This document shows, one piece after another, positions 34,666-43,656 of a DNA stretch of 64,000 nucleotides. The position numbers and the translations under genes were made by a program. The notes under the pieces were generated by a model. The model saw only the letters and a program-made list of their open reading frames with translations, was not told where the DNA came from and searched no databases. Position 1 is the stretch's first letter; every line of letters begins with the position of its first letter. Origin of the DNA: Archangium gephyra (GTDB lineage: Bacteria; Myxococcota; Myxococcia; Myxococcales; Myxococcaceae); NCBI RefSeq assembly GCF_001027285.1, contig NZ_CP011509.1, positions 6,720,501 through 6,784,500 of the forward strand, given 5' to 3'.

Positions 34666-34864
34666 TGGTCAACCCTCTCAGGTGCGTCCGGCCACTGACC
34701 TTCCCCTCAACTGGAGCAGGGGTCGGACCTGGATGATGACGATGTGAGTGTGCGTCATGGCCGAGTAGTTGCCTCGCAGGGCAGGTCTCTGTTGGATGGA
34801 ATGACTCGGGGCTCGCGGAACGTTTGATCTGGCCCATCTCCTGAGAGCGGGTAGGGTGCCGCGC

Positions 34865-35752
34865 ATGAATGAAGCACCCCCGGTCCGGCCTGCCCGGACC
34901 CTCCCTCCCATCCCCGCGGTGATCCTCGCCGTCGTGAGCGTGCAGGGCGGCGCCGCCTTCGCCAAGGATCTGTTCCCCGCGCTCGGCTCGGCGGGCACGG
35001 CGGGCCTGCGCATCGGGTTGTCCGCGCTCCTGCTGTGCGCGGTGTTCCGTCCGCCGCTCACGCGGCTCACGCGCGCGCAGTGGGCCGCCGTCATCCCGTA
35101 TGGGGTGGTGCTCGGCTCGATGAACCTGAGCTTCTACACGGCGCTCGAGCGCATCCCGCTGGGAGTGGCCGTCACGCTGGAGTTCGTGGGGCCCCTGTCG
35201 CTCGCGGTGTTCGGGTCGCGGCGCGCCCTGGACTTCCTGTGGGCGCTGCTCGCGGCGGCCGGCATCGCCCTCATCGCACCGTGGCGCGGTGAGGCCAGCA
35301 CGCTCGATCCCCTGGGCGTGATGCTGGCGCTCTTCGCGGGGGCCTGCTGGGCCATCTACATCGTGCTCGGCGGGCGTCTGTCCCGGGTGTTCCCGGGAGG
35401 CAAGAGCGTCGCGACGGGAATGCTGTTCGCCGCCCTGATGTGTCTGCCCTTCTCGTTCGCCGAGGGCCTCGCGGCCCGCCTCACGCCTCCGCTGTTCGCG
35501 GCGGGCCTGGCCGTCGCGCTCCTCTCCAGTGCGATCCCCTACACCCTGGAGATGATGGCGCTGCGGGAGCTCTCGAGCCGCACCTTCGGCATCCTGATGA
35601 GCCTGGAGCCCGCGGTCGCCGCCCTCGCGGGCCTGGTGTTCCTGCGGGAGCGGCTCGTCGCGACCCAGTGGCTCGCGCTGGTCTTCGTGAGCGCCGCGTC
35701 CGCCGGGGCCGCACTCACCGCGCGCCGCGTTTCTCCGCCCGTGGAGGCTTGA
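34865..35752 (+). CDS. EamA/DMT-family transporter, RhtA-like
   Basis: The 295-aa protein has about ten hydrophobic helices in two EamA repeats. VLGSMNLSFYTALERIPLGVAVTLEFVGP (in pieces) is characteristic of the RhtA/RarD-type branch that exports threonine, homoserine or other metabolites. The second repeat ends with SLEPAVAALAGLVFLRE, a conserved DMT motif. ATG 34865 is preferred; GTG 34856 is possible. It is a single-gene unit. The substrate cannot be told from sequence. Confidence 0.85.
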   Translation: MNEAPPVRPARTLPPIPAVILAVVSVQGGAAFAKDLFPALGSAGTAGLRIGLSALLLCAVFRPPLTRLTRAQWAAVIPYGVVLGSMNLSFYTALERIPLGVAVTLEFVGPLSLAVFGSRRALDFLWALLAAAGIALIAPWRGEASTLDPLGVMLALFAGACWAIYIVLGGRLSRVFPGGKSVATGMLFAALMCLPFSFAEGLAARLTPPLFAAGLAVALLSSAIPYTLEMMALRELSSRTFGILMSLEPAVAALAGLVFLRERLVATQWLALVFVSAASAGAALTARRVSPPVEA

Positions 35753-35788
35753 GTCACGAAGGGGCGGGGTCCCAGGTGCTGTGCCACA

Positions 35789-36388
35789 ATGTGGCCCATG
35801 CCCTCCCAGCCTGCCATCCGCGGCTTCGCCTGCAGGGTGCTCCTCGATGGAGCCCGGGCCTTGCCCGCCGACAAACAGCAACGGGTGCTGTCGCGAGTGC
35901 CCCCTCAGACGCTCGCGCTCTTCGAATCCGCTCCCCGGATGGGGTGGGTTCCCATCGAAGAGAGCATGAAGCTCACCGAGCCTCTTCACGCCGTGCTGGG
36001 CACCCCCGGCTTCCGCCAGTTCCTCGCCGCGCAGGCGGACCGCATGGCGTCCTATCCGCTGTTGCAGACCTTCTTCGACGGCGCGGTGCGGCTGCTGGGT
36101 CTCACGCCCCAGGCCCTGCTCAAGTGGTCCACCTATGCGTGGGACCAGGCGTTCCGCGACTGCGGCCGGCTCGTGTACCAGTCCCTTGGCGAGTCGGACG
36201 AGGGCCGCCGCGTGGAGATGCGGCTGGAGGAAGTCCCGCCCATCCTGCTGCTCGAGGGCACCTTCGCGCAGGCGCTCGCGGGCGCCTTCGAGATGTTCCT
36301 GCACCGCTGCAATCGCAAGGGACGGGTGGAATTGCAGCACGTCGGCTCGCAGGCCACCCGTTTCGTGTACGACGTCTCCTGGGAGTAA
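35789..36388 (+). CDS. Conserved hypothetical protein, 199 aa
   Basis: The soluble protein has recognisable blocks: GWVPIEESMKLTEPLHAVLG, LLGLTPQALLKWSTYAWDQA, FRDCGRLVY and EGTFAQALAGAFEMFLHRC. The general plan recalls myxobacterial paralogous families of 180-200 residues (such as DUF2378), but I cannot confirm membership. It begins at ATG 35789 or 35798, neither with a strong ribosome site. It converges on the GST gene. Function unknown. Confidence 0.65.
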   Translation: MWPMPSQPAIRGFACRVLLDGARALPADKQQRVLSRVPPQTLALFESAPRMGWVPIEESMKLTEPLHAVLGTPGFRQFLAAQADRMASYPLLQTFFDGAVRLLGLTPQALLKWSTYAWDQAFRDCGRLVYQSLGESDEGRRVEMRLEEVPPILLLEGTFAQALAGAFEMFLHRCNRKGRVELQHVGSQATRFVYDVSWE

Positions 36389-36446
36389 TCGGGCTGGGCG
36401 AGCCTGACGCGATGGCGTTGAGCCTGTCTCCCAAGCCAGTCGAGAA

Positions 36447-37100
36447 TCAGTTGGTCGGTGGCTTGCCGGTGTTGACCGCCCGTTGAGCGTCGAAGGCTCG
36501 CTTGTAGGCGGGCCGCGCCTCGCCGCGGGCGACATAAGCGGCCAGGTTCGGGTATTCGTCCAAGATTCCCGATGATCTCAACCTGAGCAGCACCGACACC
36601 ATCATCAAGTCGCCAGCGCTGAACGCACCCTCGAGCCAGTCGGCCTCGCCCAGGCGAACGGAAAGCGGGCCGAGCCGAGCGCGGACGCGATCCTCGACCA
36701 GCGGCAGGCGCTCCGCATACCAGGGCTTGTCGCCCTCCAGGATCCTGGCGGTGGCGAGCTCGAGAATCGGTGGCTCGACCGTGTTGAGCGCGGCGAACAT
36801 CCAGGTGATCGCGCGCGCCCGGGCATTGGCATCGTCCGGCAGCAAGCCCGCCCATCGCTCGGCGATGTGAAACACGATCGCCCCCGTCTCGAACAGGGCG
36901 AGCTCGCCTTCCTCATAGGTCGGAATCTGGCCGAAAGGATGAAGCGCCAGATGCGCGGGTTCCTTCATCGCGCGAAACGAAACAAGGCGAACCTGGTAGG
37001 GCTGGCCCACTTCCTCGAGCGCCCAGCGAACGCGCGTATCACGCGCCAGTCCCTTGCCGCCATCGGGTGAGCGTTCAAAGGCGGTAATGGTGACGGTCAT
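36447..37100 (-). CDS. Glutathione S-transferase family protein
   Basis: The 217-aa protein shows the thioredoxin-like N-domain with LHPFGQIPTYEEGELALFETGAI, where the cis-proline and the Glu-Thr/Ser glutathione contact (FETGAI) are visible. The helical C-domain holds ADWLEGAFSAGDLMMVSVLLRL, the N-capping box region. The active-site Ser/Tyr/Cys at the start is not obvious. Start ATG 37100 overlaps the stop of the DUF1801 fusion gene by ATGA, so the two are cotranslated. Substrate unknown. Confidence 0.88.
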   Translation of the reverse strand: MTVTITAFERSPDGGKGLARDTRVRWALEEVGQPYQVRLVSFRAMKEPAHLALHPFGQIPTYEEGELALFETGAIVFHIAERWAGLLPDDANARARAITWMFAALNTVEPPILELATARILEGDKPWYAERLPLVEDRVRARLGPLSVRLGEADWLEGAFSAGDLMMVSVLLRLRSSGILDEYPNLAAYVARGEARPAYKRAFDAQRAVNTGKPPTN

Positions 37101-38140
37101 CGAGAGGCTCCTCCACCGTGGAGGCCTTCGAGCACGCTGGACCAGTGCTCGCGCATCGCCTCTCGGGCCTTCGCGTCTGGCAGCTTCTCCATATGCACGC
37201 GGAGGGAGACGCCTCGCTTCGAGGGGACCAGCGTGAGCTGCAGGGTCGCGGGTTTCCTCCAGCCTTCGGGTTGCCACGTCATGCGGATGCGCTGCCGGGG
37301 CTTCACCACCCGGACCTCGCCGCGTACGCCGGGGACCCCACGGCGCTTGGGCACCTCGTAGCCCGCCCCCGGCTCGAGCGTCAGCGTCGCGCCGGCACCG
37401 AGCCAGTGCTCCGGCTGGGTCGCAATCCGCTCCCACAGGTCAGGGGCACTCACCGGCAGCGTGCGGACGACGCCCACCTGGAAGCCCATCGCCGCCGTCT
37501 CGCCCACGATCCGCTTGCCGCGGGCCTGCTCGTACGCCACGGCAATGGACTGCCGCCACCAGGAGGACTCCACCTCTCGGGCCAGGTGCGCGACGAGTTG
37601 CTTGTGGTTCAGCTCGCCCGCCCCCGCCGCGTCCAGCGCACGCATCCACCCCTTCCAGTCCCGCCCGGTCGCCTCCTTCACCGCGCTGTCGGTCACGCGT
37701 TCGGTGATGAGCGTCTTCTTCGCGGCCGCCTTCTTCGCGGCCGCCTTCTTCGTGGCCGAGGGCTTCTTCCCGTTCGCGGCAATCTCCGCGAGCCGCGCCT
37801 GCACCAGCGTCTTCACCAGCTTCGCCGGGAGCGGCTCGTCGGGCGGGAAGGTCACGCCGCTCTTCGACGTGGCATAGCCGTCCAGCTGCGCCTTCAGCGC
37901 CGGCACCACGCTGCCGCTGAAGGGGTAGTAGCCGCAGTGGGTCTTGAAGAAGGCGAAGCCGGCCACGGCCTTCCCGTCGACCTTGAAGGTGGGCATCTGG
38001 TAGCTGATGGTCTCGACCGCCCCCGGAAGCAGCTTGCGCAGCTGCAGGCGCAGCGCCTCCAGTGTCTTCTTCGCCGCCGGGTTCTTCAGTCCCGCCAGGT
38101 ATGCGTCGATGGGCTGCAACCCTCTCGGATTCGTCGCCAT
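37097..38140 (-). CDS. DUF1801 / DUF4287-like / SRPBCC fusion protein
   Basis: The 347-aa protein joins three parts. Residues 1-120 are DUF1801 (YdhG-like): LLPGAVETISYQMPTFKVDGK and HCGYYPFSGSVV. A Lys/Ala linker follows (KKAAAKKAAAKK). Residues 145-210 look like DUF4287 (TGRDWKGWMRALDAAG, SSWWRQSIAVAYEQARGKR). The last ~130 are an SRPBCC/AHSA1 lipid-binding-like domain (RTLPVSAPDLWERI, RIRMTWQPEGW, HWSSVLEGL). These domains usually occur as separate proteins. It is coupled to the GST gene by ATGA. Confidence 0.75.
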   Translation of the reverse strand: MATNPRGLQPIDAYLAGLKNPAAKKTLEALRLQLRKLLPGAVETISYQMPTFKVDGKAVAGFAFFKTHCGYYPFSGSVVPALKAQLDGYATSKSGVTFPPDEPLPAKLVKTLVQARLAEIAANGKKPSATKKAAAKKAAAKKTLITERVTDSAVKEATGRDWKGWMRALDAAGAGELNHKQLVAHLAREVESSWWRQSIAVAYEQARGKRIVGETAAMGFQVGVVRTLPVSAPDLWERIATQPEHWLGAGATLTLEPGAGYEVPKRRGVPGVRGEVRVVKPRQRIRMTWQPEGWRKPATLQLTLVPSKRGVSLRVHMEKLPDAKAREAMREHWSSVLEGLHGGGASR

Positions 38141-38282
38141 GGTCTTCGAGCCCCTGTCCGGCCGCTACGGGAAGCTGACCGAGGCTTCCGTGCGGCGCTG
38201 ATCCATGGCCGCGATATAGCACTCCTCACCAGGAGACTGGCAGCTCGTACGCGGTGAGCAGGTTGTCGTTCCGCTCGAAGGA

Positions 38283-39215
38283 TCAGGCCTGCTGGAAGTG
38301 GCTGGGCTTGCCGTCGACGTGCACCAGGCTCCCGTGTCTCTCGGCCTTCTCGCGCGGCATGAGGGTCCAGGTGCCGTCAGCGCGGCGCAGGGCCGCCGAG
38401 TGCCAGGGGGTGGTCCAGGCGTCGGGGGCGTTGAGGAGGCGGATGCCGAATTTGGCCGCGCCGACGGGTTGGGGGTGGATGGACAGTCGTACGGCGTTCG
38501 GGTGGTGCTCGGCGATGAGGTCGCCCCAGGCCCGGCTGCGCTGGATGACGCCGTAAGCGTTCTGCCGGCAGGTGCGTTGGAGCGCGGAGCGGGAGCCGGG
38601 CCATTGATGGGTGTCCTCGACGAGGAAGCGGGTGATGCCCCGGTAGAGGGCGAGCGTGTGATCGTTGGCGTGGATCTCCGCGCGCAGGTCGTCCAGGGCG
38701 GGGGCATAGCGGTTGTGGACCTGGGTGCGTTTCACGGGGTGCGGGAGGTCGCCGAGGACGTCGCGCAGATCGAAGACGCTCAGTCTCTCCAGGCCCAACC
38801 GGCCTATCTCCGTGCGGAGCTCGTCGGAGTAGGCGTCGATGTGGTCGTCGGGGACGCCGATGAGGTCGCCGAAGATGTGGCCGTCGGAGCAGATGATCAT
38901 GCGGGCACCGGGCGGGTGGTGCCGCTGGATCTCGGTGCACAGGGTGTCCAGGAAGGTGAGGGAGAGGCGTTCTCCCTGGTCGGGCAGGCGGCCCAGGACC
39001 TTGGTCGGGTTGGGGGACTTGCAGGGGAAGCCGGGCAGGGTGAAGACGACGGGGGCGCCGTCACGGACGAAGGCGGAGATGTGGCGCAGTTGGTGGGGAA
39101 ACGCCGTCGCGGGCGCGGGGGTCTGGCCGGTCGTGCGGTGGTGCGGGAGGAGGAGGTTCAGGATCGCGGTGCTGATCCTCGTGGTCTGAGCGTCGGGGGT
39201 GGGCATCATCAGCAT
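38283..39215 (-). CDS. Isocyanide synthase (PvcA/DIT1 family)
   Basis: The 310-aa enzyme matches the pyoverdine/dityrosine (PvcA/IsnA) family in ordered blocks: VFTLPGFPCKSPNPTKVLG, LPDQGERLSL, PPGARMIICSDGHIFGDL followed by GVPDDHIDAY, and near the end RLSIHPQPVGAAKFGIRLL and WTTPWHSAAL. Enzymes of this family turn the amine of Tyr or Trp into an isonitrile using ribulose-5-phosphate. Start ATG 39215 has AGGAGA upstream. It follows the P450 gene on the same strand after a 96-base gap. The usual dioxygenase partner (PvcB) is absent nearby. Confidence 0.85.
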   Translation of the reverse strand: MLMMPTPDAQTTRISTAILNLLLPHHRTTGQTPAPATAFPHQLRHISAFVRDGAPVVFTLPGFPCKSPNPTKVLGRLPDQGERLSLTFLDTLCTEIQRHHPPGARMIICSDGHIFGDLIGVPDDHIDAYSDELRTEIGRLGLERLSVFDLRDVLGDLPHPVKRTQVHNRYAPALDDLRAEIHANDHTLALYRGITRFLVEDTHQWPGSRSALQRTCRQNAYGVIQRSRAWGDLIAEHHPNAVRLSIHPQPVGAAKFGIRLLNAPDAWTTPWHSAALRRADGTWTLMPREKAERHGSLVHVDGKPSHFQQA

Positions 39216-39311
39216 GGCGGGTCTCCTGGAGGCATGGCGGTGGCGCTGCCGCGGGATGCGGCCGGGCGCTGTTCGGGTATCGGTTTGGGGTCGGTCAGCC
39301 GGGGGGTGGTG

Positions 39312-40556
39312 TCAGAGGCGTTGGTCGTAGCCGACCGGTAGGTGGTGGGTGCCGCGGCCGAGGACGGCCGGGATCCACTCGAGGTCCTCCTCTTTGATGG
39401 ACAGGTGCAGGCCGGGCAGCCGGGCGAGCAGGGTGCCGAGGGCGATCTGGAGCTCGGTGCGGGCGAGGGTGGCGCCGGGGCAGAAGTGGATGCCGTGGCC
39501 GAAGGCGAGGTGGGGGTTGGAGCCGCGGTCGAGGTCGAGGGTGTCGGGCTCGGGGAAGCGGCGCGGGTCGCGGTTGGCGGCGCACAGGGAGACGATCACC
39601 GAGTCGCCGGCGGGGACGCGCGTGCCGTGCAGCTCGCTGTCCCGGTCGAAGAATCGCCAGGTGGTCAGCTCGAAGGCGCTGTCGTAGCGCAGGAGCTCCT
39701 CGACGGCGCGGGGCAGCAGGTCCGGGTCGCCGCGGAGGCGGGCGAGCTGGCCGGGGTGATGGAACAGGGCGATCAGCGCGGTGGTGAGCTGGTTGGTGAC
39801 GGGTTCCTGGCCAGCGACGAGGAGCTGGAAGATCATCGAGCCCAGTTCGTCCTGGGACAGTTCACCGCGGTCGCGGGCCACGACGAGGCGGCTGAGCAGA
39901 TCGTCCTCCCCGTGCTCGCGCTTGTGGGCGATGACGTCGGCGATGTAGCCCTGCAGGCCGTGCAGGCGTGCCTCGTACCGCGGCCGGCCGGGGTCGGTGG
40001 GGCCCACCGGCTGGACGACCTTTCCCCAGTCGCGGTCGAAGCGGCCCGCCAACTCGGGGGGGAGACCGATGACCTCGGCGAGCACCTGGAAGGGGAAACG
40101 GGCGGCGAAGCCGGTGACCAGATCCGCGGGGCCGTGCTCGGGGAGCCCGTCGACGAGCGCGTCGGCCAGTTCCTGGAAACGGGGGCGGAGCTGGTCGATG
40201 CGCCGGGACGTGAAGGCGTCCGTCACGAACCGGCGCATGCGGGTGTGGTGGGGCGGGTCCTGGTGGAGCAGGTGCACCTGGAGCTGGGAGTGCTGCGGCT
40301 CCGGCATGATCGAGGCGCGGGCCCGCCAGTGGTCGTTGCCCCGGCCGTGGTTCTTGCCGAGGCGCTCGTCATTCAGCGCGGAGCGCGCGGCCTCGTAGCC
40401 TGTGACGAGCCAGGCCTGGACGCCGCTGGGGAAGAGCACGCGGTGGACAGGGCTGGCCTCACGCATCCGCTCGTACAAGGGGTAGGGATTGGCCTTGTAC
40501 GGACAGCCCATGAGCGGGACCGGGTCGGGCAGGGTGTCGTCGGGGATTCCGCTCAT
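39312..40556 (-). CDS. Cytochrome P450
   Basis: The 414-aa protein is a soluble bacterial class I-type P450. The heme-thiolate Cys359 lies in FGHGIHFCPGA, the ExxR pair in EELLRYDS, and the I-helix is LLVAGQEPVTNQL, in which the usual acid-Thr pair is modified to QEPVT. The sequence resembles actinomycete P450s of secondary metabolism. AAGGAGA precedes ATG 40556. It is upstream of the isocyanide synthase on the same strand, so it probably oxidises that product. No ferredoxin or reductase gene is adjacent. Confidence 0.93.
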   Translation of the reverse strand: MSGIPDDTLPDPVPLMGCPYKANPYPLYERMREASPVHRVLFPSGVQAWLVTGYEAARSALNDERLGKNHGRGNDHWRARASIMPEPQHSQLQVHLLHQDPPHHTRMRRFVTDAFTSRRIDQLRPRFQELADALVDGLPEHGPADLVTGFAARFPFQVLAEVIGLPPELAGRFDRDWGKVVQPVGPTDPGRPRYEARLHGLQGYIADVIAHKREHGEDDLLSRLVVARDRGELSQDELGSMIFQLLVAGQEPVTNQLTTALIALFHHPGQLARLRGDPDLLPRAVEELLRYDSAFELTTWRFFDRDSELHGTRVPAGDSVIVSLCAANRDPRRFPEPDTLDLDRGSNPHLAFGHGIHFCPGATLARTELQIALGTLLARLPGLHLSIKEEDLEWIPAVLGRGTHHLPVGYDQRL

Positions 40557-40704
40557 CGGCACATCTCCTTTGCTCTCTAAGCATTCGGGCCCAACGCGGC
40601 CCAACTGGGTGGAGAAAGGAAATGGGGTTGTGAGGGATGGCCCCAGCTGGCCTGGGTGAGCGGCATTCGAGCAAGTCACGCCCGAGGGCGGCGGCGACAG
40701 CGCT

Positions 40705-41994
40705 TCAGGGGGTGAAGGTGACGCGGTGCCGGTATTCCACCTGCGACAACATGTAGCCCCCATACCGCGAGAAGTTCCCCTGGTTGTTCACCACCCACCT
40801 CGCGAAGGCGTCTCCTGTGTAGGCGATGGGACTGGTGACGACGTCGTAGAGGGGAGGCGGTGCGCTCGATGCGCCGAGGGCGCCGAAAACAGACCAGAGG
40901 GTCGCTGAATCAGCGCTCGCCGTGAGGTTCACCCACGAGCTCCAGGTGTGGGGGACTGGGGACCAGGTGAAGTGCAGGGACGAGCCCGAGGGGAACGTGG
41001 CTCCCATCGCCGGGCTGGTCAGGCGCGGAGTCTCGGGGATCCTGAGCTCGTACGTCGCGGTGGGGAAGCCAGGGGCCGAGACGATCAACGTGCTCAGGGC
41101 GCCCGGGGCCGGGAGGACACCGGGAGTCTTGTCCGGTCTGCCAACGGGGATCGGCTGACCGTTGAGGGTGGCCGTGGCATCGGCATCCGTGAGCCACCGG
41201 CTCCCATCACTGACGCGCACGTACACATGCCCTCCGAGGGTGTCTCCGGTGGGAGTGCCTTCGATCTGAAGGAGGTAGTTCGCATGCACCCGGAGAATGC
41301 CAGGCGTCGCCGGGAGTCCACAGAACGCCAGCGGGTTGGGTGAACCCGCGGTCTCGATCGTGCGCGGCCCCATGCAGAGGAGCGCGGCGAGCTCATTCTC
41401 TCCGGTGAGCGTCAGCGTGATGGGCGTGTCCAGGGGCACGGGCTCCGCCATGGGGGCAGAGTCCCCCACGGGGAAGTGCGAGAGCGTGAAGTGCCCGTTC
41501 ACTCCCCCCGGTTGCTCCGAGTAGCTCAGGGCGTAGCCGGGTTCCTCCGGATCGAAGTACGATTGCGTGGCGCCGAGCACCTTGTCCTGGGGGACTCCGC
41601 CGGCGGGAATGGGGTCCAACTTGCCGTTGTGGTTGTCGTCCCGGTACGCCACGAGGATCGCATGCCCGAAGCGGCCCGCCTCGTTCTCCGTCAGCGCCTC
41701 GGGAGGAGGGGGCGCGTAGAGGTGGAAGGTGAATTCGATGGGGAACGAGGGCTCGTAGGCGATGTCCTCGGTGACGATGTCCCGAGGCTGCGACGGGTCC
41801 GTGCTGGACTTGTACCAGACGAGTGCCAGCCGCACCGGCTCATCGACCTGGATGTGCTGCGCCAGGCGGAGCTGGCCCTGCAAGGTCACCAGTGGCTCGC
41901 CGCGATAGTCCGGCTGCACCGGCAGTCCCTCTCCACATCCCGTCATCAGCAGTGCGGCGGCCGCTCCCGTGCTCGCGCGAAGAAACTTCCTCAT
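40705..41994 (-). CDS. Hypothetical lipoprotein, 429 aa
   Basis: A lipoprotein signal with lipobox LMTGC starts at ATG 41994, preceded by GGGAAGG. The mature part is beta-rich. It includes AYRDDNHNGKLDPIP, a calcium-binding-like DxNxNGxLD loop, and a C-terminal region PRLTSPAMGATFPSG...LHFTWSPV that looks like a fibronectin/Ig-type domain. I do not recognise the family. It is the last gene of a same-strand run behind the caspase operon, but with its own ribosome site and a 78-base gap. Confidence 0.65.
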   Translation of the reverse strand: MRKFLRASTGAAAALLMTGCGEGLPVQPDYRGEPLVTLQGQLRLAQHIQVDEPVRLALVWYKSSTDPSQPRDIVTEDIAYEPSFPIEFTFHLYAPPPPEALTENEAGRFGHAILVAYRDDNHNGKLDPIPAGGVPQDKVLGATQSYFDPEEPGYALSYSEQPGGVNGHFTLSHFPVGDSAPMAEPVPLDTPITLTLTGENELAALLCMGPRTIETAGSPNPLAFCGLPATPGILRVHANYLLQIEGTPTGDTLGGHVYVRVSDGSRWLTDADATATLNGQPIPVGRPDKTPGVLPAPGALSTLIVSAPGFPTATYELRIPETPRLTSPAMGATFPSGSSLHFTWSPVPHTWSSWVNLTASADSATLWSVFGALGASSAPPPLYDVVTSPIAYTGDAFARWVVNNQGNFSRYGGYMLSQVEYRHRVTFTP

Positions 41995-42072
41995 GAGGCC
42001 TTCCCAGGTCCGGGTGGAGCTCATCTCCACCTCTGATGTCTGTACCGGGGGAGGCCGTGAGAATGGGAACCG

Positions 42073-43656
42073 TCAAAATCGCCAACCCAGCGCCGCCTCG
42101 ACGCCGGCCCCCGCCCTCCAGGGGGAGGTGTCGCCGTCCAGCGGGAGGTAGCGCAGCTCGGCGCTGGCCTCGAGGAGCGCCAGGAAGTTGCCCGCCAGCG
42201 GGAGCTCGACGCCAGCCACGCCGACGGGCCCCAGGCCCAGGCCCCATCGCTCCGGCAGGGCTTTCTGCCCGAAGGCGCGTTGGATGCGCTCTTCCTGGTC
42301 TCGCGTGAAGCTCTGGCGCAGCGTCAACGAGCTCAACCCCAGTCCCACATACGGGGCGAGCGGCCAGCCCAGGTACCGCCAGCCGACGCTCACCTGCGCG
42401 AGCAGGCCCAGCTCGGAGATGTCCAGGCCCACGCCCGCATAGGTGGCGCGCTGGGCCGAGACACCCGCCTTCCACCACCACTCACCGAAGGTGTGGCGGT
42501 ACCCGGCGCCCGCTCGCCACCGGCCTCCCGTCTGGGGGATGGGCCCCGATTGGAACCCGCCCACGAGCAGCAGCGTGGAGGCACGCACGTCGACATAGCC
42601 TCCCTTCAGCGCCACCTCGCTCCAGCTCCGCTCCACCATGGACCGCTCGTCCACGGTGAGCTCTCCTCCATAGGGCAGCTCCAGGCTGGCCAGCGCCACG
42701 CGTGTGCCCAGCCGCTTGCGCACCAGGTAGCGTCCCGGTGGTACCGCCAGGCGCAGCGCGCGCCCCGCCCGCTTGTCCACCTCGAGCAGCACATCCGGCT
42801 CGGGCTGGCTCGCCACCGTGAAGGTGCCCTCCGCGGCGGGTGGGAGGATCACCGCGCTCCGGTGGCGCAGGGGCTCGGTCAGGACGACCTCACCCGCGCC
42901 GCTCAGATCGATATCCGCCACGGGGTGCTGGGAGCCCCGGGCCGAGGCGGACACGGTCCTCCGGTACGCGTAGCTGTAGGCCTCGGACACCGTCACCTGG
43001 CCGTCCCCGTTCACATCCGCGTCGCCTCTCAGGCCTGTCAGCAGGTGGTGGGTGAAGAGCGAGCCCGCGAGCGACTCCCACTCCTCCGAGGACTCCGCCG
43101 GCCCGCTGGAGGAGATGAGCACCTCGCCCCGCAGCGGCAGGCGCGTCAGGTTCAGCTCGTAGCCGGAGACGAGCCGGCCCCCCTTGCGCCGCGCGACGAT
43201 GCCGCTCTCGCACGTGTCGAGGAGGAGGACTCGCAGCGGTGCGGCCACCCGCATCGCCAGCTCGCGCAGCTCCGCCAGCGGCAGATGGCCCCCGCCCAGG
43301 TGCAGCTGGCCCCCCTGCGCGTGGGCCGACACATAGATGAAGAGCGTGACCTCCGCGCCCGCAGCGGCGAGCTCGGCCGCCCGTCCACGCACCTCCGTGA
43401 AGGCGGCTCGTACCTGCTCCACCGTGGCGCCGCCGAGCAGGTAGGCCCGCGCCGGCTGCACCTGGCCCAGCTCCAGCATCAGCGCATGGAAGCGGCGGGC
43501 GTCCGCGTCGGCGTAGCGCAACGGCACATCCGTGGGGTCTCCCAGGTTGTTGCTGATGGACACCATCAAGCGCACGGGCGCCGCCCGCGCCTCGTCCGCG
43601 AGCGCCAGCACCGCGAGGAGCACCCCGAGCATCACCCCCAGGCCTGGCCGCCTCAT
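42073..43656 (-). CDS. Exported caspase-family protease with C-terminal beta-barrel-like domain
   Basis: The 527-aa protein has a signal peptide (MRRPGLGVMLGVLLAVLALA). A caspase p20-like domain follows: His112 in YVSAHAQGG and Cys149 in LLLDTCESG, with the hydrophobic strand before each. An EF-hand-like DVNGDGQVTVSE loop lies near residue 225. The last ~180 residues are repeated amphipathic strands ending LGWRF, as in outer-membrane barrels. It is third in an operon with an ECF sigma factor and a zinc-finger anti-sigma protein, all joined by ATGA overlaps. A role in envelope stress or regulated proteolysis is inferred. Confidence 0.8.
   Translation of the reverse strand: MRRPGLGVMLGVLLAVLALADEARAAPVRLMVSISNNLGDPTDVPLRYADADARRFHALMLELGQVQPARAYLLGGATVEQVRAAFTEVRGRAAELAAAGAEVTLFIYVSAHAQGGQLHLGGGHLPLAELRELAMRVAAPLRVLLLDTCESGIVARRKGGRLVSGYELNLTRLPLRGEVLISSSGPAESSEEWESLAGSLFTHHLLTGLRGDADVNGDGQVTVSEAYSYAYRRTVSASARGSQHPVADIDLSGAGEVVLTEPLRHRSAVILPPAAEGTFTVASQPEPDVLLEVDKRAGRALRLAVPPGRYLVRKRLGTRVALASLELPYGGELTVDERSMVERSWSEVALKGGYVDVRASTLLLVGGFQSGPIPQTGGRWRAGAGYRHTFGEWWWKAGVSAQRATYAGVGLDISELGLLAQVSVGWRYLGWPLAPYVGLGLSSLTLRQSFTRDQEERIQRAFGQKALPERWGLGLGPVGVAGVELPLAGNFLALLEASAELRYLPLDGDTSPWRAGAGVEAALGWRF

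Noticed and set aside
34666-34864. 199-base gap examined for RNA or regulatory structure
   Set aside because: No hairpin, repeat or conserved motif stood out.
36423-36432. CCTGTCTCCC resembling the right arm of the three-copy hairpin
   Set aside because: No left arm upstream, so no hairpin can form. It may be chance or a decayed copy.
38283-40556. Idea that the P450 belongs to a larger NRPS/PKS cluster
   Set aside because: No assembly-line, transport or tailoring gene other than the isocyanide synthase lies beside it; the flanks are a DUF1801 fusion and a lipoprotein.
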